Assembly: GCF_003721595.1 (NCBI RefSeq)
Contig: NZ_RJJR01000018.1
Coordinates: forward strand, 1 to 64,000
Reading direction: 5' to 3'
Source of the DNA: Hanamia caeni
GTDB taxonomy: Bacteria > Bacteroidota > Bacteroidia > Chitinophagales > Chitinophagaceae
Length of the DNA stretch: 64,000 nt
Positions 45,316 to 54,500 of this stretch are shown piece by piece. The position numbers and the translations under genes are program-made. The notes below the pieces were generated by a model. The model saw nothing but the letters and a program-made list of their open reading frames with translations. It ran no database searches and had not been told where the DNA came from. Position 1 is the stretch's first letter. Every line of letters begins with the position of its first letter.

Positions 45316-46758
45316 TTAGAAGTCTATATTGGCGTCAACTAACTCTTGGGTTGACTTCCTACACATAGCTAAATATTTATAATTCTTATTTATATCGTTC
45401 ATTTTTTTATAAAACTTTTCAGCATTTGACATCCTTACGTAAAGATCTGACACATCGAAAGGACGAGACACCCAACCTTCCAGAGGTTTTCGAGGAACTT
45501 CGTAGCCTTTTATTGCGGCGTTATAACTCTTCTTTCCAGCTACTCTATTAAATGGACTTAAGGATCTCTCATTTCTTTCCAATTCTTTCACCCACGGCAA
45601 GTAATGTTTCTCTATGAATTCATCTATTTTTCGAAATACTTCCTGATTAAAAAAAGAGTCATTAAATCCGGAAGATTTTCGGAAGGGCAAATTTTTATGC
45701 TCTTTAAGGTTTTCGTGTAATTGCTGAAAAAAATAAAATGAGACAGTATCTCTTTCAATCATCTTTCGTGTTTCGTCCGAAATATTCGTGAGGTCAACAA
45801 CTGAAGCGTTTTCTTTTAGTCCATATTCATATACTTCACCACGCAATTGAAAACTGTTTCCTGCAAAATGTAGTACTGCCAAAGCCCCTAATACTTCTAC
45901 TAAATGCGCATCATTCGGCTGTTCTTTTTCATTATTTACATAAGGCTTATTCTGCTCATCAGTATCTGCTATATAATATAAAGCATTGTATAAGTTTGAA
46001 AATTCTTCTCTTGTATAGTACGTAAGCGCCGCTTTCGTTTTAGTGAGAAAATTATTTGAATCAATATCGCTTTTTTCATCTGGGCTTTCCAACTTAAAAT
46101 AGGGCATTACAGTTAGTGCTCCTATTTGGCATTCATTTATAACAGGTCTCCGGTGATTTCTTAAGTTTTTAAGCAACAAAGGGAAGCCGGATGCTCCAGT
46201 TCCACCGAAGATGGAGCTGATGATAAAAACTCTATCATCTATACCGAAGACATTTTCAAATGCCTTATATCCTGGAGAATCCTTTAAGGAATTTAATACT
46301 ATACTTCCAACATTTGGGCTTCCTTTGAAGCCAACCGAAAGAGGTTTATTGAAATTATCTTGTGAATACAACAGTGATAAAAGATCTTGAGTGGGACTGT
46401 TTTGCGCCAACTCTTCAAGTTCTAAAAATTGCGAAAAAGGTATATCGTGCCGCTCATCAAAATCGTATTCGTCCCTCATGCCCGTGCCAGGGGCTAAAGT
46501 TGTCAGCGTAGTTATTTTTGTATTAAAAAAACCATCGTCTACCTTTTGAACATTTTTATAAATTTCATCATGAATATTACCATACAACTTCAGTAAGGTT
46601 TTACAATCATTTAATTCTTTTAGATCCTTGTGCGGGTCAATTAATATGGGAATAACATCAAAGTCGCCAGCACGCATGCCCGAGGCCATAAGCATAATCA
46701 ACGATTTCATCACACGTGCTCCTGTGCCACCAATTCCGAAAACAAATAATCGAGCCAT
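45316..46758 (-). CDS. Tubulin/FtsZ-like protein
   Basis: 480 residues. The N-terminal nucleotide loop LFVFGIGGTGARVMKSL and the tubulin signature-like loop IIFGGTGASGFPLLL, split as SSIFGGTGASGF at 182-192, match the tubulin superfamily (FtsZ GGGTGTG). PNVGSIVLNSL and VIPILIDPHKDL are in the places of other nucleotide contacts. It is the kind annotated as tubulin-like in Bacteroidota and not cell-division FtsZ. It would bind GTP and may form filaments. Spaced 6 bp after the membrane protein gene and 12 bp before the ASKHA gene. Confidence 0.75.
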   Translation of the reverse strand: MARLFVFGIGGTGARVMKSLIMLMASGMRAGDFDVIPILIDPHKDLKELNDCKTLLKLYGNIHDEIYKNVQKVDDGFFNTKITTLTTLAPGTGMRDEYDFDERHDIPFSQFLELEELAQNSPTQDLLSLLYSQDNFNKPLSVGFKGSPNVGSIVLNSLKDSPGYKAFENVFGIDDRVFIISSIFGGTGASGFPLLLKNLRNHRRPVINECQIGALTVMPYFKLESPDEKSDIDSNNFLTKTKAALTYYTREEFSNLYNALYYIADTDEQNKPYVNNEKEQPNDAHLVEVLGALAVLHFAGNSFQLRGEVYEYGLKENASVVDLTNISDETRKMIERDTVSFYFFQQLHENLKEHKNLPFRKSSGFNDSFFNQEVFRKIDEFIEKHYLPWVKELERNERSLSPFNRVAGKKSYNAAIKGYEVPRKPLEGWVSRPFDVSDLYVRMSNAEKFYKKMNDINKNYKYLAMCRKSTQELVDANIDF

Positions 46759-46764
46759 AAATAA

Positions 46765-47205
46765 TTATTTAGTTGTTAAATATGGAGTATGTTTACCCAT
46801 AGACGAAAAAAGTCTAAAAACAAAAGATAAAATAATGAATCCAATAATTGCAAACAGAAAATTTATAGTACTAATCCATAGCAGATAGCCTGAAACATCA
46901 CAAACCGGCCTATCTAAAATATTTCTTGCGGTGAGGTAAGTTAGAAGTGCAATTATGACGCAGTTGATAAGCATGGTTATAAACCATGACTTATTTGAAT
47001 AATACCGGCCGAAACGATTGTTTAAATACAAATAATAAAAAGACAAGGAAATAATCGTTATAGCAAATAGTTGCAAACTTATATCTGCGTATATAGAATA
47101 CTGAAAATCCTCTTGCACTTCTTTTCCACAAGATTTATATTGCCCAAGATATTCACCCCAAGGCATATAAAAAGTCTCTAACATAAAGTCATATAACTTT
47201 CGCAT
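46765..47205 (-). CDS. Small membrane protein of the MotAB-tubulin operon
   Basis: 146 residues. An amphipathic start (FMLETFYMPWGEYLG) precedes three membrane helices: about 48-68 (LFAITIISLSFYYLYL), 79-99 (FITMLINCVIIALLTYL) and 114-136 (ISTINFLFAIIGFIILSF). No family is recognised. Packed 2 bp after the vWA gene and 6 bp before the tubulin gene, so it is an integral part of the operon, perhaps the membrane dock for the tubulin-like protein. Confidence 0.65.
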   Translation of the reverse strand: MRKLYDFMLETFYMPWGEYLGQYKSCGKEVQEDFQYSIYADISLQLFAITIISLSFYYLYLNNRFGRYYSNKSWFITMLINCVIIALLTYLTARNILDRPVCDVSGYLLWISTINFLFAIIGFIILSFVFRLFSSMGKHTPYLTTK

Positions 47206-47207
47206 TA

Positions 47208-48539
47208 TTATTTTTTTTGTAAGATGATTTTAATGTCTTTAAAAAATAATCCGGCTTGCTGCCCTTGATAGGCATCATTTATTGCCGTATAAATATTAGT
47301 TAGTCCAAAAGTTTTGTCTCTAATTATATCAGCATTTTTGTCTTCATCGTAATTATTATCCGTAATCCAATTTGGCTTAACACTTTTTAGACTAAGATTT
47401 AACTGGCTAATTTTATCATTCAACTCGGAAACATTTATGCGAATAAAATGAGTGCAAAAGCTAGCAATAGATTTATCTGTTGGATCATCATCTTGCATTT
47501 TTTCGAATATTTCTCTAGTTACAATTTTCTCAATACTTGCTTTAGTGCCGGTTGGATTTAGCGATAAATTTGTTTTTAGATATTCCAGATCCCTGCTATA
47601 TTTTGGAAAGTTTTCCAGATTCAAGCCTATCCAAAAGCCAAGACTATCGTGTGAGTCAACATTATTTAAAACTAAATAAGCGGCTTTACCTCCGAGACAT
47701 TCGATTGATTCAAATGTACCTCTGATGTCTGCATAAGGAATAACGCTGTAATATGGCTTAGAGTAAGAAAATCCAAAATTAACTTCATTATAGTCCTGAT
47801 TAAACACCTTCAAAGATGCGAAAATCCGAGACTTTATTACGTCAATATTTTCCTGTTTACCTTGTATTAGAATGTAATATGGAGAATTTGAAACTTTGAC
47901 GTTTTTTCCTAAAAAATCAGAGTTTAACAATAATAGCGAAGTAGACAAATTGGTATTTTTAATCTGATCACTTATAAGTGTAACTGACTGCCCGACTAGT
48001 TTTTGCTCTTCGGGAGAATAGATCATATCTGAAATCAAGATTGCCACTTTTCCGGAATCTTCATAATTGTTTATTGTATCAAGCATTATTGGAATTGATG
48101 TATTCAACCCCCATTCAAATCTTCCATAACTTATTTTAGATATTGCATCATCTAAATTCAACAATTGCGGTTTTTGCGACGATTCTTTTATAGAGTAAAA
48201 ATGAATATTGAGAACCTTCAACCTTGTGGCAATATTTGGAATGATCTTTTGAAACGAGGTAGTTGTAGAATTTGAAGGCATATATCCACTCATACTCCCA
48301 GAGGTTTCTAAAAAAATATTTACCTCACTAATCGCAGGCTTTGCATTGACTATTGAATCTATAACAGGACAACAATTGCATTGTAAATTCGCGTTAATAC
48401 AGTCTTTATTGCAAACTCCAGAAGTATCACATCCGCTTAAAATTAACAAGAAGCAAATGCAAAATATGTACAAAATTGCATCTATAGTGGTCGGAAGCGT
48501 ATTTTTGAGATTTGGATGATAAAGTTTATTGTTTTTCAA
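47208..48539 (-). CDS. vWA-like lipoprotein
   Basis: 443 residues. A leader helix ends in a lipobox (LLILSGC37), followed by a Cys-rich stretch (CNKDC, CNCCP). A von Willebrand A-like domain begins SEVNIFLETSGSMSGYM; the MIDAS DxSxS is here ETSGS, with Glu78 in place of the first Asp. VAILISDMIYSPEEQ gives the next metal-site strand. The C-terminal part (ITDNNYDEDKNADII) is unrecognised. It likely sits in the periplasm and could bind a surface ligand. Overall it is the outward-facing candidate sensor of the system (inference). Confidence 0.65.
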   Translation of the reverse strand: MKNNKLYHPNLKNTLPTTIDAILYIFCICFLLILSGCDTSGVCNKDCINANLQCNCCPVIDSIVNAKPAISEVNIFLETSGSMSGYMPSNSTTTSFQKIIPNIATRLKVLNIHFYSIKESSQKPQLLNLDDAISKISYGRFEWGLNTSIPIMLDTINNYEDSGKVAILISDMIYSPEEQKLVGQSVTLISDQIKNTNLSTSLLLLNSDFLGKNVKVSNSPYYILIQGKQENIDVIKSRIFASLKVFNQDYNEVNFGFSYSKPYYSVIPYADIRGTFESIECLGGKAAYLVLNNVDSHDSLGFWIGLNLENFPKYSRDLEYLKTNLSLNPTGTKASIEKIVTREIFEKMQDDDPTDKSIASFCTHFIRINVSELNDKISQLNLSLKSVKPNWITDNNYDEDKNADIIRDKTFGLTNIYTAINDAYQGQQAGLFFKDIKIILQKK

Positions 48540-48590
48540 CAGATTTTTATAAATTTAAAGTTTAAAAGAGTATTACAACTTTATTTAAAA

Positions 48591-49142
48591 TTAGTAGGCT
48601 GGTTTTGATCTTAACTTAAAATATTCCTCGTAAGTAAAAAATACATCCAAATTCTTTACATCTGCTCCATTCCGAAGAGACACAGCGGCTTTAATTTTAG
48701 AATAATTATTCATTTCATCATAGCTTAAATCAAAAATTTCCTGGATAGCATTTTTTAGGCTTGATTCTTTATCACTCACATAACCATCTTCATATATTTT
48801 TTCTAACTGATTTTGAATCAATAGTTCAACATCAGATTTGTTATGGTATAGAAAGTCTCCTCTTTGAATATTAAACAGATTTTTCAAAAATTTAATTTCT
48901 TGAATTTCATTATCCGTAATAATCTGATCGTCTAAAGCAATTTTAATATATGCGAAGATTAAATGCAAAAAATCAACTTTTGCAATTGATGGGTTAATAT
49001 TATCCTTTAATAATATTTCCTTTACTTTCTCTCTTGTTATCTTTTGAGTTGCTAATAAATCACATATACTTCTCAAATATCCAGGTAACAAAATTTCCTT
49101 ATCAATCTGAAGACAAGCAGTTGTTAAGTTATCAAAATACAT
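48591..49142 (-). CDS. TerB-like protein
   Basis: 183 residues, all helical. FLHLIFAYIKIALDDQII, then DNEIQEIKFLKNLF is the TerB-type core (helix, acidic D-x-x-I-x-xxE turn, helix), with a related second half YEDGYVSDKESSLKN. TerB domains bind metal and sit at the membrane in tellurite-resistance and phage-defence gene sets. It is the first gene of the island operon, 51 bp before the vWA gene. Confidence 0.6.
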   Translation of the reverse strand: MYFDNLTTACLQIDKEILLPGYLRSICDLLATQKITREKVKEILLKDNINPSIAKVDFLHLIFAYIKIALDDQIITDNEIQEIKFLKNLFNIQRGDFLYHNKSDVELLIQNQLEKIYEDGYVSDKESSLKNAIQEIFDLSYDEMNNYSKIKAAVSLRNGADVKNLDVFFTYEEYFKLRSKPAY

Positions 49143-49172
49143 TCTATTACAATTAGCAGCTTTTACAAAGCA

Positions 49173-49319
49173 TTATTTGCAGGATTGATAAATTGATGTT
49201 AAAAATAACACATCAATCTTGAAATTTAAAATTAAATCTCTACAAACTAAAAAGTCCGGATATTCTGTCGGTAGCGAATCAGCTAAATAAAGGAAGTTAG
49301 TTTGGTTGTCTGTCATCAT
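49173..49319 (-). pseudogene. Agmatine-deiminase-like gene, N-terminal fragment
   Basis: 48 codons: MMTDNQTNFLYLADSLPTE, YPDFLVCRDLILNFKIDV, then LFLTS before homology stops and a TAA follows. This is the start of the PAD-type family (NFxYLADSL, YPxFF, KIxxxLLPNTKDIW). Its ATG directly follows the stop of the gene at 49320, so it was the second gene of that operon. The C-terminal end of the same family is at 37781-38044 on the same strand, 11 kb downstream. Confidence 0.65.
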
Positions 49320-49883
49320 TTAATTTGAAGGATAGTAAGATAATATTGTTTTAGCTCCCTCCCTAGAGAGTTTGTTTTCTGCAAGCAAATTCTTCACTAC
49401 TTTTTCCTTCTCTTTAAACCTATGTTCCGGAACAAGTTCTACTATAAAACGGTAAGGTTTATCCAAATAATTTTTGTTGTCATCCTCCCATTCCCTCAAT
49501 CCTATTCTTGTAGATTGGATTGGTTTTTCAATCTTAATTTTTCGTTCTTCTAATTCACTTAAATATATACACCCTTTTTCCTCAACAATGTTCCCTAGTG
49601 CAATAAAAACTTCGGAAACAATTTTAGTGATTTGGTTGATGTATTGATTAGTTTCTAAATTTTTTATTCCCCTGATTAAAATACCTCCGAATGTAGGATA
49701 GGATGCGTTACCAAATGTTATATCAAGCCCCCTAGCTTTGTTATAATAAAGCTGCCCTGTTGTCATCTGTTGTTGTTCTCCGTGGACATACGGATCTTCA
49801 TGGTTGTCCTTGTCTAAATAATAAAATTCGCACTCAGTAATTCTATAACGGTTTTTGCCGACGTTAAGACATATATCATTCAT
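49320..49883 (-). CDS. Methylpurine-glycosylase-like hypothetical protein
   Basis: 187 residues. YRITECEFYYLDKDNHEDPYVH, then QMTTGQLYYNKARGLDITFG and GGILIRGIKNL resemble the core of 3-methyladenine DNA glycosylase-like proteins (EAYxxxDPASH, GhxYVYxxYGxxxxL, GVLIRAxEP). The usual catalytic Glu context is not clear to me. The conserved His-Asp-Pro pattern is present. It was co-transcribed with the broken agmatine-deiminase-like gene and is probably older than the island. Confidence 0.5.
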   Translation of the reverse strand: MNDICLNVGKNRYRITECEFYYLDKDNHEDPYVHGEQQQMTTGQLYYNKARGLDITFGNASYPTFGGILIRGIKNLETNQYINQITKIVSEVFIALGNIVEEKGCIYLSELEERKIKIEKPIQSTRIGLREWEDDNKNYLDKPYRFIVELVPEHRFKEKEKVVKNLLAENKLSREGAKTILSYYPSN

Positions 49884-50105
49884 TAAGTGGTAAGCAACGG
49901 AACTAAACCATTCTTTCTCGTTACCGTATTTGCCCTCTCTGTTTAATTCTTTCCAAAAAGATTTTAGTTTGTTTGATATTATTAAAATTTATAAACCGAA
50001 TGTCTTTTGTCCACAGATGTCCAAAGGTGAATGCATCTTAATCTAGGGAATTTTGTAATTTTTCTACGACAATGTATTAGTCTTACTATTGTTTTATCAC
50101 TGTCA

Positions 50106-51083
50106 TCAAACCACATTCTTCACCAAGTCAAAACAATGATATTTTGAAAATATTGTTGGCCCTTTTCGCATCAATCCAAGATTCAATTTCTTGATAGATT
50201 TTACAACTATTGGCTCAGTCAATAAAATATCTTCTACCTCCTTTAAGTCTGAGAAATACATACTTACCTGGTCAACACCACCCGCTTTATAGTTTCCCTC
50301 AACAAAATCAATATCAGGATAGCGTGTCAAAATTCTATTTATGTCTTTAGGCGTCTGCATAAAAAGCGTTGACAAAACAAAAAACGCAAACGGTTCATTC
50401 AGTTCTGCATCATATCCGGCTACAAATACTTCCATAAAATTTACATTCATGCAAAAATACCGCGGAAAGCTATTTTTATTTGTTCCTGGCAAGCACGACA
50501 ATGACCAAAACTCTTGCTCTGTTTTTTTAAAAGCAGGAAGACATTTATAAAGGTAGGTGTTTAAGATTCGTTTGAAAAGAGGATAATCCTTATTTGCTTT
50601 TAGTGTTTCAAACCTTTGCCGATACCTGATTTTATCTTTTTCTGCTACTTCCTCATACAAGTCCTTTCCATCATTAGGAATCTCCTTATTATTTTCCAAC
50701 CAGTCTTTCTGTTGCTCAGGAGAAATGATCTCATCCAGGTTTGATTTTCCAAAAACATGTGAAACATGAACGATATTTTTAAGCAAAAGCCCATCCGATT
50801 CCGCATCATGAATTAATTTTTGCTCCACCTCATTTAATTTTTCTCGTTCAACAGTTTGGAACCATAGATGTTCAATATTGTCGTAACTCATACAATGCTG
50901 CCTGAAACGTTTAACAACGTCTTTCGCTTGTCCGATATAGTAGGTCTTATCTGAAAATTTGAGTAAATAGATCCCGCAGCGGGTTTGTTCTGTAAATAAG
51001 TGTGCAATGGAATTTTTTCCTTTTACATCACATGGATTATCAAAATGAAAGCCGAGGCTGTTAATTATTGGTTTTTCTGTCAT
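50106..51083 (-). CDS. GIY-YIG nuclease-domain protein
   Basis: 325 residues from ATG 51083, preferred because the upstream 22 residues look like non-coding sequence. Residues about 38-115 form the GIY-YIG fold: CGIYLLKFSDKTYYIGQAKD, VVKRFRQHC with the catalytic Arg, and LNEVEQKLIHDAES with the metal-binding Glu. The larger C-terminal half (residues 150-325, NTYLYKCLPAFKKTEQEFW) is unrecognised. It may be a restriction or homing-like nuclease of the defence island. The gap to the gene at 49883 (222 bp) shows no gene. Confidence 0.75.
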   Translation of the reverse strand: MTEKPIINSLGFHFDNPCDVKGKNSIAHLFTEQTRCGIYLLKFSDKTYYIGQAKDVVKRFRQHCMSYDNIEHLWFQTVEREKLNEVEQKLIHDAESDGLLLKNIVHVSHVFGKSNLDEIISPEQQKDWLENNKEIPNDGKDLYEEVAEKDKIRYRQRFETLKANKDYPLFKRILNTYLYKCLPAFKKTEQEFWSLSCLPGTNKNSFPRYFCMNVNFMEVFVAGYDAELNEPFAFFVLSTLFMQTPKDINRILTRYPDIDFVEGNYKAGGVDQVSMYFSDLKEVEDILLTEPIVVKSIKKLNLGLMRKGPTIFSKYHCFDLVKNVV

Positions 51084-51375
51084 GAATAAAAAGTGTTTGC
51101 AATAAAGTAAATGGCAAAATAAATTTATGAATAAATGTTTTATTTTCAATTCGTGTTTTTTATGATCCCCTGGCAGAGGCTTCCTGTCTTGCTGAAATCA
51201 CGATCTTGTACCGGTAAACAAATAATTATCTCCATTCTTTCTTAATACCTAATGCAACATTACACGTAATCCCAAATCACTCCTACTAATCCATTTCGTA
51301 CATGATTGCCGTGGAGATAATTCAGTCACTCTTTTTTTCGCTCATGAATTGCAAAATATTAAATGATTCAGAACC

Positions 51376-51396
51376 GTCCTCGTTACAAACGAGGAC
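51376..51396. repeat. Perfect 9-bp-arm palindrome
   Basis: GTCCTCGTT, ACA, AACGAGGAC. Palindromes of the CCTCGTTTGTAACGAGG type recur in Bacteroidota genomes as REP-like elements. Only one copy was noticed here. The surrounding 51150-51375 shows nothing. Confidence 0.55.
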
Positions 51397-51502
51397 TAGT
51401 TGTGGGCCCCTTTATATTAAGGTCAACATAGTTTTTACCTCTGACACTTTGGAATGATTTAAGAGCATTGACCCTTTTGAGAAATTCATTTTTGCTTATC
51501 AT
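51383..51502 (-). CDS. Possible truncated small protein after hsdR
   Basis: 39 codons: MISKNEFLKRVNALKSFQSV, then GKNYVDLNIKGP, ending in the palindrome at 51376-51396. The start is 20 bp beyond the hsdR stop. It looks like the N-terminus of a larger gene cut by the palindrome; family unknown. Confidence 0.3.
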   Translation of the reverse strand: MISKNEFLKRVNALKSFQSVRGKNYVDLNIKGPTTSPRL

Positions 51503-51522
51503 CTTAAATTTAATTTTTAAAA

Positions 51523-54500
51523 TTACCCCACCTCTCCCCACCATTCCCTATACCTCGCTTCGGCCTGCTCCATTATTTCATCCATGATCTCTTTTAATTC
51601 AGCGCTTACACCTTTCTTCATCAAAACCCTTTTTACAGCAAGCATGATCTGCGCTTTCGCATCCGGCTTTTTGTACCAATCAATTTGCAGGTTCTTTTTT
51701 ACCACAGTAGTTACTTCTTTTACAATCTCTTTAATCAGCTCAAAATCGCCAACAGCGTTTTTGTGATTGGCGAGTATTTCATAAAAAGCTTCCTCATCTT
51801 CTGTTAAACCCAGCACTTTTCTTCTTTCATCTTCTTCCTGCATTTCCCTCGCTGCTTCACGCATTTTTTGCAGGGCTACAAGACTGTCAAAGAAATGATT
51901 GTGATAATCGCTGATAATCTTTTCTACTTCTTCTTTCAGCTTTTTGTATTTGATGATGTTCTTAAACTGCCGCAATTTTATTTCTTCATTCATGATCTTC
52001 CTGATCAGTTCCAGCTTTAATTCATTACCGCTTTTTTGCTCTTTTGCTGTTGCCAGGAAATCGTCGTTGATAATGGAAATATCAAATTTATCAATGCCAG
52101 CCATCGTAAATACATCAACTACTTCTTCACTTTCGATACTTCGGTGAATCAGATCTTTTATCTGCGATTCTTTCTTGCGAATGTTGGTTACCGGATTCCT
52201 GATCTTTCTAACCGCAGCGCCTACATGCTGCAGAAATAAAATATCCAATGCCAGTTCTCCAATACGCGGATCAGATTTTATCACCGGAACCAGGGCGGTT
52301 AGTTTCATCTCATCGAGCATAAATTCCTTACTCCTTTCTTCATCACTCACAATGTAATTCGTTGCCTGGCTTACTAATTTTAATTGTTCGCCTTTCGACA
52401 GGGAAAGCCATTTGTCGTAATTAAAATCTTTAGGTAGTTTAAACTTTAATGCAGCAATAAATTCCGTTGCCAACTCAAAGGCTTCACTGGTATCAATGGT
52501 AATATTTCCTTTGCCTCCGCTGGAAGTATATTTCTTTGTTGCGTCTCTCAACTTATCACCAATGCCCATATAGTCTACAATCAAACCGCTCGGCTTGTCT
52601 TTAAAAACTGTTGCTACACGATTGATCGCCTGCACCAGGTTGTGGCCGCTCATGATCTTATCTACATATAAAGTATTGAGTGGTGGATTATCAAAACCGG
52701 TAAGCCACATATCTCTTACAATAACAATTTTTAAAGGATCATCCGGGTCTTTAAATCTTGCTTTTACAGCTTCAGTACTTTCTTTCGTCCGAACATGCGG
52801 TTTCCATTCTTTTGGATCCTTTCCAATGTTGGTGGTCATTACTACTGCAGTTTCCGGGCAGCCTTCGAGATCCGTTAAGGCATCATACATTTTAACACAG
52901 TTTCTGCGGCTCATGCAAACAATCATTGCCTTCCCTTCCAAAGCTTTTGAGCGTTCTGTAAAATGATGCAAAATATCTTTTGCAATTTTTGCGACTCTTT
53001 CATCCGAGCCCGCCGCATCTTCCACAGCAGCCCACATTACTTTGTTACGGTCTTTTTGTCCCAGGCCATCCATAATTTCTTCCGCTTCCTCCTCGATTTC
53101 TGCATTGCCCAAATGAAGTTTTGCCAAACGCGGTTCATAATAAATCGGAACCACTGCATGATCTTCGGTTGCCTGCCTAATGTCGTATGTATGGATCACT
53201 TCGCCAAACACTTGCACGGTGTCTGCATCTTTGGTATCAACTGGCGTTCCGGTAAAACCAATGAAAGAAGCGTTGGGAAGGGCTTTGCGAAGATTACTTG
53301 CAAAGCCTTTTAATAATCCATATTGGGTTCGGTGGCATTCATCTGCTATAACAATAATATTCTCTCTTGTGCTTAATACCGGATGTTCTGCCTCCTTGCC
53401 TTCTTCTAAATCCTTTAACCGGAATTTTTCTATCGTGCTAAAAATAACGCCACCACCTTCGCCCCTTAATAGTTTTCGTAAATCATCTGTATTTTCTGCA
53501 AGCGAAACATCGCCGACTAAATCTTTTGCAGCAACAAAATCTTCATACAATTGTTTGTTCAAATCAAACCGGTCCACCTGTACAATGATGGTAGGATTTT
53601 TTAATTCTGGCATCTGGCGTAGAATTCCTGCATAAATCGCCATTGTAATACTTTTACCGCTGCGGGTGGTATGCCAGATCACACCAATACGCCCGTCGCC
53701 AATAGGCTTTATCGCTTTTAAAGTTTCTATTAACGAATATTGCACACCAAAGAACTGGTGGTACTTTGCAGCTTTTTTTATCAATACCCCTTTATCCCAT
53801 TCATGAAAGATGTAATGGCGAATATATTGGAGCAATCTTTCCGGAACCAATAAACCTTTTATCAAAGTTTCCAATGCAAAATCATCTTCAACCATATTGA
53901 TGCCGTCTACACTTTTCCAGGAAGCAAACCATTCCATACCACTGCTGAATGTGCCATGCAAAGTAGTGCTGCCATCGCTAATCACCGTTAATTCATTGGT
54001 TTCAAAAACCTGTGGTATATCCTGTATATAATGCTGTATTTGGTTGAATGCATTATCCACAGTAGCATCAATATCAAACAGGTTTTTAAATTCAAACAAT
54101 ACGATGGGAAGGCCATTGATGAAAATGATCAGGTCAGGGCGGCGGCGGTTTCTACCTTCTATGGTAAACTGGTTTACAACCAGGAAATCATTCTTGCTAA
54201 CCTCTTCATAATTTACAGGATAGAAATGCTGAAACTGTGGTTTGCCATTTTCATCCTTCCATGTTTTGGGAATGCCTTTGCTCAACTTTAAATGAAAAGC
54301 ATGATTGCGATGATGAATATCAGTACCGGTGTTGAATAAAAATTCCTGCTTTACTTCTTCCAGTATTTTAGCCGGAACGTGCTTATAGGTTTTATAAAGA
54401 AATTGCTCAAATACATCTTCAAGTATAGCCTTCTTAGGATTGCGGATGATATCAGGACCGTATTTATAATGGTATGGCTGCATTTGAAGAAGCCATTCTA

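Noticed and set aside
53180..53635. 151-codon plus-strand frame
   Set aside because: Antisense to the helicase motifs of hsdR.
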